A stretch of DNA of 5,175 bases from Cyanobium sp. NIES-981. GTDB lineage: Bacteria; Cyanobacteriota; Cyanobacteriia; PCC-6307; Cyanobiaceae. Made by a program: the position numbers and the translations under genes. Shown piece by piece: positions 1 to 5,175 of this stretch. A model generated the notes under the pieces. That model did not search any database. It was not told where the DNA came from and worked only from the letters and a program-made list of their open reading frames with translations. Location of the stretch: contig CAMDSS010000152.1 of assembly GCA_945907085.1 (NCBI GenBank), forward strand, positions 1 to 5,175, written 5' to 3'. Numbering within the stretch: position 1 is the stretch's first letter; every line of letters begins with the position of its first letter.

Positions 1-51
1 AACGAGGCGATCCACGCCACAGGCCAGGGCTACGAGCAGCCAGCCCGACAA
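1..51 (-). CDS. cbiB: Probable CbiB/CobD (adenosylcobinamide-phosphate synthase), first codons only
   Basis: Only about 17 codons lie in the window, and the gene runs off the left edge. The frame starting at the TTG at 51-49 reads MSGWLLVALACGVDRLV. This resembles the first membrane helix of CbiB/CobD proteins, where a hydrophobic stretch ending in a D-x-x-hydrophobic pattern precedes a conserved GDP motif. That motif would fall just outside the window. CbiB is a membrane protein that attaches aminopropanol (or its phosphate) to cobyric acid in the cobamide pathway. No ATG is available in this frame between the end of ilvC and the edge, so a TTG start is inferred; it would sit 17 bases after the ilvC stop. 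The frame stays open upstream into ilvC, so a start overlapping ilvC is possible. The identification is a short-motif inference and remains tentative. Confidence 0.45.
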   Translation of the reverse strand, partial: MSGWLLVALACGVDRLV

Positions 52-68
52 GACGGGATGTTCTTGGA

Positions 69-1064
69 TCAGGCGGTTTTCAGCCAGCTGAACATCGAAC
101 GCAAGCCCGTGCCCACCTGTTCGATCGGGTGCTGGGCGTCCCGCTCGCGGACTTTCTGCATCTCAGGCTTGCCGGCATCACATTCGGCCACGAAGTTGCG
201 GGCGAAGGTGCCGTCCTGGATGTCGGCCAGGATGCGCTTCATCTCAGCCTTGGTTTCGGCTGTGATCAGGCGGGGGCCGCTCACATAATCGCCGTATTCA
301 GCGGTGTTGGAGATCGAATCCCGCATGGCGGTGAGGCCGCCCTTCACCATCAGATCCACGATCAGCTTCACTTCGTGCAGGCACTCGAAGTAGGCCAGCT
401 CGGGTTGGTAGCCCGCTTCCACCAGGGTTTCAAAGCCGGCTTTCACCAGCTCGGAGAGGCCGCCGCACAACACGGCCTGCTCGCCGAACAGGTCGGTTTC
501 GGTCTCTTCCTTGAAGTTGGTCTCCAGGATGCCGGCGCGGGTGCCCCCAATGCCCTTGGCGTAGGCCATGGCCAGTTCCCGGGCCTTGCCGCTGGCGTCC
601 TGATGGATGGCAAACAGGGCAGGAACGCCCATGCCGTTTTGGTATTCCCAGCGCACGGTGTGGCCGGGGCCCTTGGGGGCGATCATCACCACGTCCACAT
701 CGCTGGGGGGCTTGATCAGCTCGAAGCGGATGTTGAAGCCGTGGGCAAAGCTCAGCACCTTGCCAGCGCTGAGGTGGGGAGCAATCTCTGCGTCGTAAAC
801 AGCCTTCTGGAATTCATCGGGCAGGAGCACCATGATCCAGTCGGCCTTGGCGCAGGCATCGGCCACGCTCAGCACTTCCAGGCCATCGGCCTTGGCTTTT
901 TCGGCGGAGCGGCTGCCTTCGTAGAGGCCCACCACCACGTTCACCCCGCTGTCTTTGAGGTTGAGGGCGTGGGCATGGCCTTGGCTGCCGTAGCCAATGA
1001 TGGCCACCGTCTTGCCGTTCAGCAGGCTGAGATCGGCGTCGGTGTCGTAATAGAGCTTGGCCAT
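69..1064 (-). CDS. ilvC: Ketol-acid reductoisomerase (NADP+), class I
   Basis: This enzyme carries out the second shared step of valine, leucine and isoleucine synthesis: Mg2+-dependent alkyl migration and NADPH reduction of acetolactate or acetohydroxybutyrate. The product is 331 residues, the usual class I length. The N-terminal Rossmann domain carries GYGSQGHAHA at 24-33, and the cofactor-specificity loop GLYEGSRS at 46-53 has the Ser/Arg residues expected for NADPH. His108 lies in the conserved FAHGFNI segment. The C-terminal knotted domain (about 183 onward) shows the metal and substrate ligands at the standard positions: Asp191 and Glu195 (DLFGEQ), Glu227 and Glu231 (FECLHE), and Ser252. 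I chose the ATG at 1064 because MAKLYYD is the conserved family start; an in-frame TTG at 1094 would add ten residues that do not look conserved. No Shine-Dalgarno sequence is visible. The gene lies 46 bases after clpP3 on the same strand, so co-transcription is likely. Confidence 0.97.
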   Translation of the reverse strand: MAKLYYDTDADLSLLNGKTVAIIGYGSQGHAHALNLKDSGVNVVVGLYEGSRSAEKAKADGLEVLSVADACAKADWIMVLLPDEFQKAVYDAEIAPHLSAGKVLSFAHGFNIRFELIKPPSDVDVVMIAPKGPGHTVRWEYQNGMGVPALFAIHQDASGKARELAMAYAKGIGGTRAGILETNFKEETETDLFGEQAVLCGGLSELVKAGFETLVEAGYQPELAYFECLHEVKLIVDLMVKGGLTAMRDSISNTAEYGDYVSGPRLITAETKAEMKRILADIQDGTFARNFVAECDAGKPEMQKVRERDAQHPIEQVGTGLRSMFSWLKTA

Positions 1065-1110
1065 CAGGGCTGTCGCGAGCGAAGCAAACAGCAAGTTTAC
1101 GGATTGGCCG

Positions 1111-1713
1111 TTAAGCCTCGGTGGGGTGGGAGATCACGCGATCAATCAGGCCGTACTCCATGGCTTCTGCGGCGCTGAGGAAGTAGTCGCGGTCGGTGTC
1201 TTTGGTGACCTTCTCCAGGGTTTGGCCGCACATGTCAGCCAGGCTCTGGTTGAGCATGTCCTTAATGCGCAGGATTTCCCGCGCCTCGATTTCGATGTCG
1301 GAGGCCTGGCGCTGGCTGGTGCCGCCCAGGGGCTGGTGGATCATGATTCGGCTGTGGGGCAGGGCCAGCCGCTTGCCCTTTGTGCCAGCCGCCAACAGGA
1401 AGGCTCCCATCGAGGCCGCCAGGCCCACACAGATCGTCACCACGTCGGATTTGACGTATTGCATGGTGTCGAAGATCGCTAGGCCAGCCGTCACTGAGCC
1501 CCCGGGGGAGTTGATGTAGAGGTAGATCGGCTTGGAGCTGTCCTCGGAGTCGAGGTAGAGCATCTGGGCCACCAGGCTGTTGGCAATCGCATCGTTCACT
1601 TCCTGGCCCAGGAAGAGGATCCGTTCCACGCCCAGGCGGGTGTAGATGTCAACCCAGCGCTCGTACTGGCTGCCAGGGAGGCGGTAGGGAACGCTGGGGG
1701 TGCCGATGGGCAT
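1111..1713 (-). CDS. clpP: ATP-dependent Clp protease proteolytic subunit ClpP (cyanobacterial ClpP3 type)
   Basis: This is a serine peptidase subunit of the Clp protease, cytosolic, forming heptameric rings that degrade proteins unfolded by a Clp ATPase. The product is 200 residues, normal for ClpP. The catalytic triad is intact: Ser101 in GLAASMGAF, His126 in RIMIHQP, and Asp176 in DRDYFLS, which aligns with the E. coli Asp171 position. The substrate-strand motif INSPGGSVTAG is at 67-77. The N-terminus (MPIGTPSVPYRLPGSQ) matches ClpP3 of picocyanobacteria as I recall it, which supports the ATG at 1713. The gene follows clpR on the same strand after an 87-base gap. In Synechococcus elongatus clpR and clpP3 are known to form a pair whose products make a mixed ClpP3/R core that works with ClpC; assignment to that paralogue here is by gene context and resemblance. 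No Shine-Dalgarno sequence precedes the start. Confidence 0.95.
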   Translation of the reverse strand: MPIGTPSVPYRLPGSQYERWVDIYTRLGVERILFLGQEVNDAIANSLVAQMLYLDSEDSSKPIYLYINSPGGSVTAGLAIFDTMQYVKSDVVTICVGLAASMGAFLLAAGTKGKRLALPHSRIMIHQPLGGTSQRQASDIEIEAREILRIKDMLNQSLADMCGQTLEKVTKDTDRDYFLSAAEAMEYGLIDRVISHPTEA

Positions 1714-1800
1714 GGCTGAAGAAGGGTGCGGTTGGAAGCTGTGAAAAAAGAGTGATGCGGGGGAGCCGAGGGAGGTTCCCAGGCTTGTTCTGATGCCCTG

Positions 1801-2517
1801 CTAGCTGATTCCCGGGTTGCCAGGGGTGATCCCAGGGCTCATTCCGGTGGGGACAGGCAGTCCGGTGGGGAGCTCCTTCTGGCTGGTGAGCACCCGGTCG
1901 ATCAGGCCGTACTCCTTGGCCTCTTCGGCGGTGAGGTAGGTCATCCGGTCGGAATCCTTGGAGAGCTGCTCCACGCTTTTGCCCGTGTTGTCGGCCAGCA
2001 TCCCGAGCATGGTGCGCTTGTTGTGCAGCACCTCCTGGGCCCTGATCTGGATGTCGGTGGCCTGGCCGCGGGCGCCACTGCGGGGTTGGTGCAGCACGAT
2101 CGAGGCGTGGGGCAGGGCAGCCCTCTGGCCCTTGGTGCCGGCGGAGAGGATCATCGCGGCGGTTCCCATGGCTTGGCCGATGCAGATGGTGTGCACCGGG
2201 GGCTTCACGTAGCTGAGGGTGTCGCAGATGGCGAAGGCTTCGGTTTCAAAACCGATGGCATCGCCGGAATACCAGCTGGTGCCCGTGGAGTTGATATAGA
2301 AAAAGATAGGCTTGTCAGGATTGTCGAACTCCAGATAAAGGAGTTGGGCAATGATCAATTCGGTCACGTCGATGCCCAGCTGACGCTTGGAATCGTCGTC
2401 GCTGAACAGGGGCAAGCCCAGGTAGACGATCCGTTCTTTGAGCAGCAGGCTCGGCAGGTCGGGCGGGGGAGTGCGCATCACTCCCGAATCTCCGTAATAG
2501 GGAGCTGACGCCGTCAT
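1801..2517 (-). CDS. clpR: ClpR: proteolytically inactive ClpP paralogue
   Basis: ClpR is the non-catalytic partner in the mixed ClpP3/R ring of cyanobacteria, and related ClpR proteins occur in plastids. The product is 238 residues with a full ClpP fold. The nucleophile is replaced: Gly118 (GQAMGTAA) aligns with Ser101 of the neighbouring ClpP. The triad His is kept (His143 in VLHQPRSG). The triad Asp is replaced by Met192 (SDRMTYL against TDRDYFL). After INS (75-77), the segment up to the DT at 99-100 is nine residues longer than in ClpP, a ClpR-type insertion. I chose the ATG at 2517 because MTASAPYYGDSGVMRTPPP is the family-like N-terminus. The reading frame stays open to 2829, but that extension runs over the end of the upstream PIN-TRAM gene and looks low in meaning. 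The last 22 residues form a Pro/Gly-rich tail beyond the ClpP core. Many databases label such proteins simply ClpP. Confidence 0.95.
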   Translation of the reverse strand: MTASAPYYGDSGVMRTPPPDLPSLLLKERIVYLGLPLFSDDDSKRQLGIDVTELIIAQLLYLEFDNPDKPIFFYINSTGTSWYSGDAIGFETEAFAICDTLSYVKPPVHTICIGQAMGTAAMILSAGTKGQRAALPHASIVLHQPRSGARGQATDIQIRAQEVLHNKRTMLGMLADNTGKSVEQLSKDSDRMTYLTAEEAKEYGLIDRVLTSQKELPTGLPVPTGMSPGITPGNPGIS

Positions 2518-2548
2518 CCGCGCACCACAACTGGCATGTGAGCGGAGC

Positions 2549-3724
2549 CTAGCTGGGGCTGCCGGCCTCCGGCTTGGGTGGGACCGCTTTGGGCTTGGCC
2601 TTGCGCTTGGTGGTGGTGGGCCCAGGCACCGCTGATGCGGTGCTTTCGGCAGGGGTTTGGCTGGAGTCGGTGCGGGCAAACACGATGCGGCCCGTGGGGT
2701 TTTGCATGGCTCCGGTGACCACCACCGGCAACCGTTCGCCGATGCGACCCCGGGCCCCTTCCACCACCACCATGGTGCCGTCGTCGAGATAGCCCACGCC
2801 CTGGTCGGCTTCCTTGCCGTCGCGGGCAATCTTGATGGGCAGTTCGTCGCCGGGCTGCACCTCGGGGCGCAGGGCGATCACCAATTCGCTCAGGTTGAGC
2901 ACCTTGAGCGCTTTCACTTCGGCCACCTTGGCCAGGTTGTAGTCTGCGGTGAGCAGGGTGCCGCCGGTGTCGGCGGTGAGCTCAAGCAGTTTGTCGTCGA
3001 CGCCTTTCCCCTGGTAGCGGGTGATGTTGACCACCAGGCGGCGGCCGTACTGCTCCCGGAGTTCACTGAGGAGCTTCAGGCCCCGGCGACCCCGGCCCCG
3101 CTTTTCGGCATTGCTGGAATCGGCCAGGGCCTGCAATTCATCGATCACGCTCTGGGCCACGATCACCTGGCCCTCCAGCAGGCCGGAATCGAGCAGGCCC
3201 CGGATGCGGCCATCGATGATCACGCTGGTGTCGAGGATCTTGGCGCTGGCTGGGAGCAACACCCCTTCCGCCACCAGCAGGGCTTCGGTGCTGCTGGGAT
3301 TGAACAGGCGCAACAGGGTGCGTCCGTGCACCTCGGCCAGGTTGTAGCCCGACACCCCAAAAAACACATTGCTCACCACGGCCGCCAGGGGTTTGACGAA
3401 CACCACCTCCCAGGGCAGGGGCAAGAGCAGGATCGGCGCCAACAGCAAGTTGGCTACCAGCAGCCCCAGGATCAGCCCCACGGCCCGGCTCACCAGCAGG
3501 TCGGTGGGCATGCTGCGCACCTGCTGCATCAGGGTTTTGCGCAGGTAGCCGAACACCAGCCCGGCCACCAGGCCCGCAGCAGCCCCCACGGCCGCGAGGA
3601 TCCAGGTGAGCTGCTCCAGGTTGGGAATCCGGATCAACTGCTGCTCCGGCAGGAGGTCGACCCCCAGCCAGCCCGCGGCGGCCCCGGAGATCACAAACAG
3701 GACCAGGATGAGCGAGTCCAACAT
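2549..3724 (-). CDS. Membrane-anchored PIN-TRAM domain protein (YacL-like)
   Basis: The 391-residue product has a hydrophobic N-terminal part with about four membrane segments (roughly 3-22, 40-60, 77-101 and 105-123). A cytosolic PIN domain (about 160-285) follows, then a TRAM domain (about 288-350). The PIN acidic residues that bind metal in nuclease members are present: Asp165 (ILDTSVIIDGR), Glu196 (VIDELQAL), Asp243/Asp244 (VDDKLLEL) and Asp261 (TADYNL). TRAM domains are small predicted RNA-binding beta-barrels. The architecture matches Bacillus subtilis YacL and its relatives, so an RNA-directed, membrane-bound nuclease is a reasonable inference, but the substrate is unknown to me. The C-terminus (about 354-391) is a low-complexity Ser/Thr/Pro/Lys tail. 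I chose the ATG at 3724; the frame is open far upstream, but that part is antisense to hemW. The stop lies 31 bases before the clpR start, suggesting it is the first gene of the operon. Confidence 0.9.
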   Translation of the reverse strand: MLDSLILVLFVISGAAAGWLGVDLLPEQQLIRIPNLEQLTWILAAVGAAAGLVAGLVFGYLRKTLMQQVRSMPTDLLVSRAVGLILGLLVANLLLAPILLLPLPWEVVFVKPLAAVVSNVFFGVSGYNLAEVHGRTLLRLFNPSSTEALLVAEGVLLPASAKILDTSVIIDGRIRGLLDSGLLEGQVIVAQSVIDELQALADSSNAEKRGRGRRGLKLLSELREQYGRRLVVNITRYQGKGVDDKLLELTADTGGTLLTADYNLAKVAEVKALKVLNLSELVIALRPEVQPGDELPIKIARDGKEADQGVGYLDDGTMVVVEGARGRIGERLPVVVTGAMQNPTGRIVFARTDSSQTPAESTASAVPGPTTTKRKAKPKAVPPKPEAGSPS

Positions 3725-3763
3725 TCCTGTGGTGTGTGACGTCCCGACAGCCCAGGCCGAAGC
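3725..3763. promoter_or_regulatory. Short divergent spacer between the PIN-TRAM gene and hemW
   Basis: The start codons of two divergent genes are separated by only 39 bases, so promoters for both directions must lie here or inside the opposite coding sequence. I see no convincing -10 or -35 hexamer in the spacer on either strand, and no NtcA-like GTA-N8-TAC site. A GACGTC palindrome occurs at 3738-3743 but is too short to mean much alone. The regulatory role is inferred from gene orientation only. Confidence 0.35.
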
Positions 3764-5113
3764 ATGCCTGATTTCGGTCCATTTCGCCCGCCTGGATATC
3801 CGCCCCGCAGCGCTTATCTGCATTTGCCCTTCTGCCACCGGCGCTGTTTTTATTGCGACTTCCCTGTGGTGCCCTTGGGAGACCTGGCCAGGGGCGAGGC
3901 CCCTGCCCCTGGCAGCCGTTCGATTGCCGCCTACCTCGAGCTGCTGCACCAAGAGATTGCAACCGCTCCCCTGGGGCCTCCGCTCTCCACGGTCTATTTC
4001 GGTGGCGGCACCCCCTCCCTGCTCACGCCGGCCCAGATTGGTGATCTGGTGCGGGCTTTGCGATCCAGGTTTGGCCTGGCCCCCGGGGCGGAGGTCACCC
4101 TGGAACTGGATCCGGCCAGCTTTGACCAGCAGCGGCTGGCCGGCTATCTGGCGGGGGGGATCAACCGGGTCAGCCTGGGCGGCCAGAGTTTCGACGACCA
4201 GGTGCTCTCGGACCTGGGACGGCGCCACCGGGGCGCCGATGTGCTGGAGGCGGCGCGGTGGCTGTCGGAGGCCTGCCTCGATGGGCGGCTGGCCAGTTGG
4301 AGCTTGGATTTGATCCAGGGGGTGCCCCAGGCTGTTGGGGCGGGCCTGGAGGCCTGGGCTCAGCAGCTCCAGCAGGCGATTGGCCTCCAGCCCCCCCATC
4401 TGTCGGTCTACGACCTGAGCATCGAAGCGGGCACCGTCTTTGAGTGGCGCCAGGAGCAGGGGGCCCTCGCCCTGCCGGATCCAGACCAGGGGGCAGACCT
4501 GATGGAGCTCACCTGGAGCGCCCTGGCCGCGGCCGGCTATGGCCACTACGAAATCTCCAACTTCGCCAAGCCAGGCCACGCTTCCCGCCACAACCGCGTC
4601 TACTGGAGTGGCGCCGGCTGGTGGGGCTTTGGCATGGGAGCCACCGGGTCCCCATGGGGCGAACGGGTGGCGAGGCCCCGCACCCGGGAGGCCTACGCCG
4701 CCTGGCTAGCCCAGGAGCTGGGGGAGGCTGGTATCGATGGCCGCCGCGCTGAGGCCCCAGCACGAACCCCGCCCAGGGGGCTCCCCCTCGATGAGCGGCT
4801 CATGGTGGGGCTCAGGCGCCGCGAGGGGGTGGCGATGGAGTCGTTGCTGCTTCAGCAGGGGTGGGGCCCCGAGGAGGTGGCCCGGCAGGTGGCCCAGCTG
4901 CGTCTGCGGCTGGCCGCCCCCCTGGAGGCTGGCTGGCTGGTGGTTGAAGGCCCGCGCTGGCGGTTGAGCGATCCGGCTGGTTTGGCCGTTAGCAATGGGG
5001 TGCTGCGGGAGCTGCTGGCTTGGTGGCAGGAGCACTTGGATGGCCCAGCCCCGCAATCCAGCCGCGCAGGGCTTCTGCCCCTAGGGCCCGCCCTTGGATC
5101 AAGGGCGGGCTGA
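3764..5113 (+). CDS. hemW: HemW-like radical SAM protein (coproporphyrinogen III oxidase-like, haem chaperone family)
   Basis: This is a cytosolic radical S-adenosylmethionine protein of the HemW family, often annotated as oxygen-independent coproporphyrinogen III oxidase; characterised HemW proteins bind haem and act in haem transfer rather than decarboxylation. The product is 449 residues. The iron-sulfur motif C-x3-C-x2-C is Cys24, Cys28 and Cys31 (FCHRRCFYCDF); the next residue pair is Asp-Phe, so the fourth cysteine typical of true HemN is absent. Further family motifs in order are FGGGTPSLL (79-87), INRVSLGGQSF (133-143), SLDLIQGVP (180-188), HLSVYDLSIEAGTVF (212-226), and YEISNFAKPGHASRHNRVYW (262-281). 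A winged-helix-like C-terminal domain follows, from about 345 to 425. The last 24 or so residues are low complexity. The ATG at 3764 leaves a short Pro-rich leader before the core. Its final 41 codons overlap the end of panB on the opposite strand. Confidence 0.93.
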   Translation: MPDFGPFRPPGYPPRSAYLHLPFCHRRCFYCDFPVVPLGDLARGEAPAPGSRSIAAYLELLHQEIATAPLGPPLSTVYFGGGTPSLLTPAQIGDLVRALRSRFGLAPGAEVTLELDPASFDQQRLAGYLAGGINRVSLGGQSFDDQVLSDLGRRHRGADVLEAARWLSEACLDGRLASWSLDLIQGVPQAVGAGLEAWAQQLQQAIGLQPPHLSVYDLSIEAGTVFEWRQEQGALALPDPDQGADLMELTWSALAAAGYGHYEISNFAKPGHASRHNRVYWSGAGWWGFGMGATGSPWGERVARPRTREAYAAWLAQELGEAGIDGRRAEAPARTPPRGLPLDERLMVGLRRREGVAMESLLLQQGWGPEEVARQVAQLRLRLAAPLEAGWLVVEGPRWRLSDPAGLAVSNGVLRELLAWWQEHLDGPAPQSSRAGLLPLGPALGSRAG

Positions 5114-5175
5114 ACGGGGGTTGGCGGCTCGTGAGGCCGAGGAGGTCGGCGGTGACGCGCACCTGGCCGTCACAG
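4989..5175 (-). CDS. panB: PanB, 3-methyl-2-oxobutanoate hydroxymethyltransferase, C-terminal fragment
   Basis: The 5' part lies outside the window; 61 codons and a TAA stop (4991-4989) are present. The translated fragment begins CDGQVRVTADLLGLT (codons from 5174 down), followed by SRQPPFSPP. This matches the PanB C-terminal region, where a C-D-x-Q-V-x-V strand leads into a D-x-x-G segment; Mycobacterium tuberculosis PanB has CDAQVLVWQDMAG at this place, from memory. PanB transfers a hydroxymethyl group from methylene-tetrahydrofolate to 2-oxoisovalerate, the first committed step to pantothenate. After the conserved part come about 36 residues ending in an Ala/Pro-rich tail (SAPATKPAAPAAPHC), which is encoded within the hemW 3' end. 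Codon position 1 of both genes coincides in the overlap. The call rests on a short fragment, but the motif is specific. Confidence 0.8.
   Translation of the reverse strand, partial: CDGQVRVTADLLGLTSRQPPFSPPLIQGRALGAEALRGWIAGLGHPSAPATKPAAPAAPHC
5086..5110. repeat. Perfect inverted repeat at the hemW stop, inside panB
   Basis: GCCCGCCCTT (5086-5095) is exactly complementary to AAGGGCGGGC (5101-5110) around a GGATC loop. The inner G-C pair can also close, giving an 11-bp stem with a 3-base loop. The hemW TGA stop (5111-5113) follows directly. Neither strand has a run of T after the stem, so it is not a canonical intrinsic terminator. It could still slow polymerase, block 3' exonuclease on hemW mRNA, or be a chance product of GC-rich coding sequence. 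Confidence 0.6.

Noticed and set aside
1065..1094. Upstream TTG start for ilvC at 1094
   Set aside because: The ten added residues are not like known IlvC N-termini, whereas MAKLYYD at 1064 is; metal-ligand numbering also fits the shorter form exactly.
129..1178. A 349-codon plus-strand frame antisense to ilvC
   Set aside because: Its sequence is rich in His, Gly, Ala and Gln in a pattern expected from the complement of GC-rich codons, with no domain I recognise, while the minus strand encodes a complete IlvC with all catalytic residues.
1744..1784. Possible terminator between clpR and clpP3: weak stem at 1765-1784 followed on the minus strand by six T (1744-1749)
   Set aside because: The stem is only about 3 + 4 pairs with a bulge, and the T-run lies about 15 bases beyond it, so it does not fit an intrinsic terminator. 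The 87-base gap may hold a processing site or internal promoter, but I see none.
2518..2829. N-terminal extension of the ClpR frame
   Set aside because: It overlaps the 3' end of the PIN-TRAM gene, is Pro/Ala/Arg-rich, and ClpR-type N-termini begin at the ATG at 2517.
2657..3739. A 360-codon plus-strand frame antisense to the PIN-TRAM gene
   Set aside because: It is low in hydrophobic core patterning and dominated by His, Gln and Gly; the minus-strand gene has recognisable membrane segments and PIN and TRAM motifs.
3725..4591. Long N-terminal extension of the PIN-TRAM frame
   Set aside because: It is entirely antisense to hemW, shows no conserved motif, and the family-like hydrophobic N-terminus begins at the ATG at 3724.
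1..5175. Mobile elements, CRISPR arrays, tRNA or rRNA genes, toxin-antitoxin or defence genes
   Set aside because: Nearly all sequence is accounted for by recognised core genes, and no repeat array, transposase motif or RNA gene signature was seen.

Overview
The window looks like chromosomal DNA from a GC-rich unicellular cyanobacterium of the Synechococcus/Cyanobium type. The main evidence is an adjacent clpR-clpP3 gene pair: an inactive ClpP paralogue (ClpR) next to an active one, an arrangement typical of cyanobacteria and plastids. The ketol-acid reductoisomerase, HemW and PanB proteins also read as cyanobacterial. This assignment rests on protein resemblance recalled from memory, not on a search.

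Layout: positions 1-3724 are a tightly packed block transcribed on the minus strand. In transcription order it holds a membrane-anchored PIN-TRAM protein (3724-2549), clpR (2517-1801), clpP3 (1713-1111), ilvC (1064-69) and what appears to be the first codons of a cobalamin gene, cbiB/cobD (from about 51 off the left edge). The gaps are about 31, 87, 46 and 17 bases, so an operon is plausible. Divergent from it, across only 39 bases, hemW runs on the plus strand (3764-5113). The 3' end of panB enters from the right edge on the minus strand (5175-4989) and overlaps the end of hemW tail-to-tail by 125 bases. No stretch longer than 300 bases lacks a gene.

Functionally the window is mostly housekeeping. 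ClpR and ClpP3 would form the mixed proteolytic core used with a Clp chaperone. IlvC (branched-chain amino acids) and PanB (pantothenate) draw on the same pathway, because the valine precursor 2-oxoisovalerate made downstream of IlvC is the substrate of PanB. HemW is a radical-SAM haem chaperone-like protein. CbiB would act in the cobamide pathway.

I found no mobile element, CRISPR array, tRNA or rRNA, and no convincing undescribed system. The points most worth a second look are the hemW/panB coding overlap with a perfect hairpin at the hemW stop, the unusual Pro/Gly tail of ClpR, the short divergent spacer, and the conserved-looking link between a membrane PIN-TRAM protein and the ClpR/ClpP3 protease.
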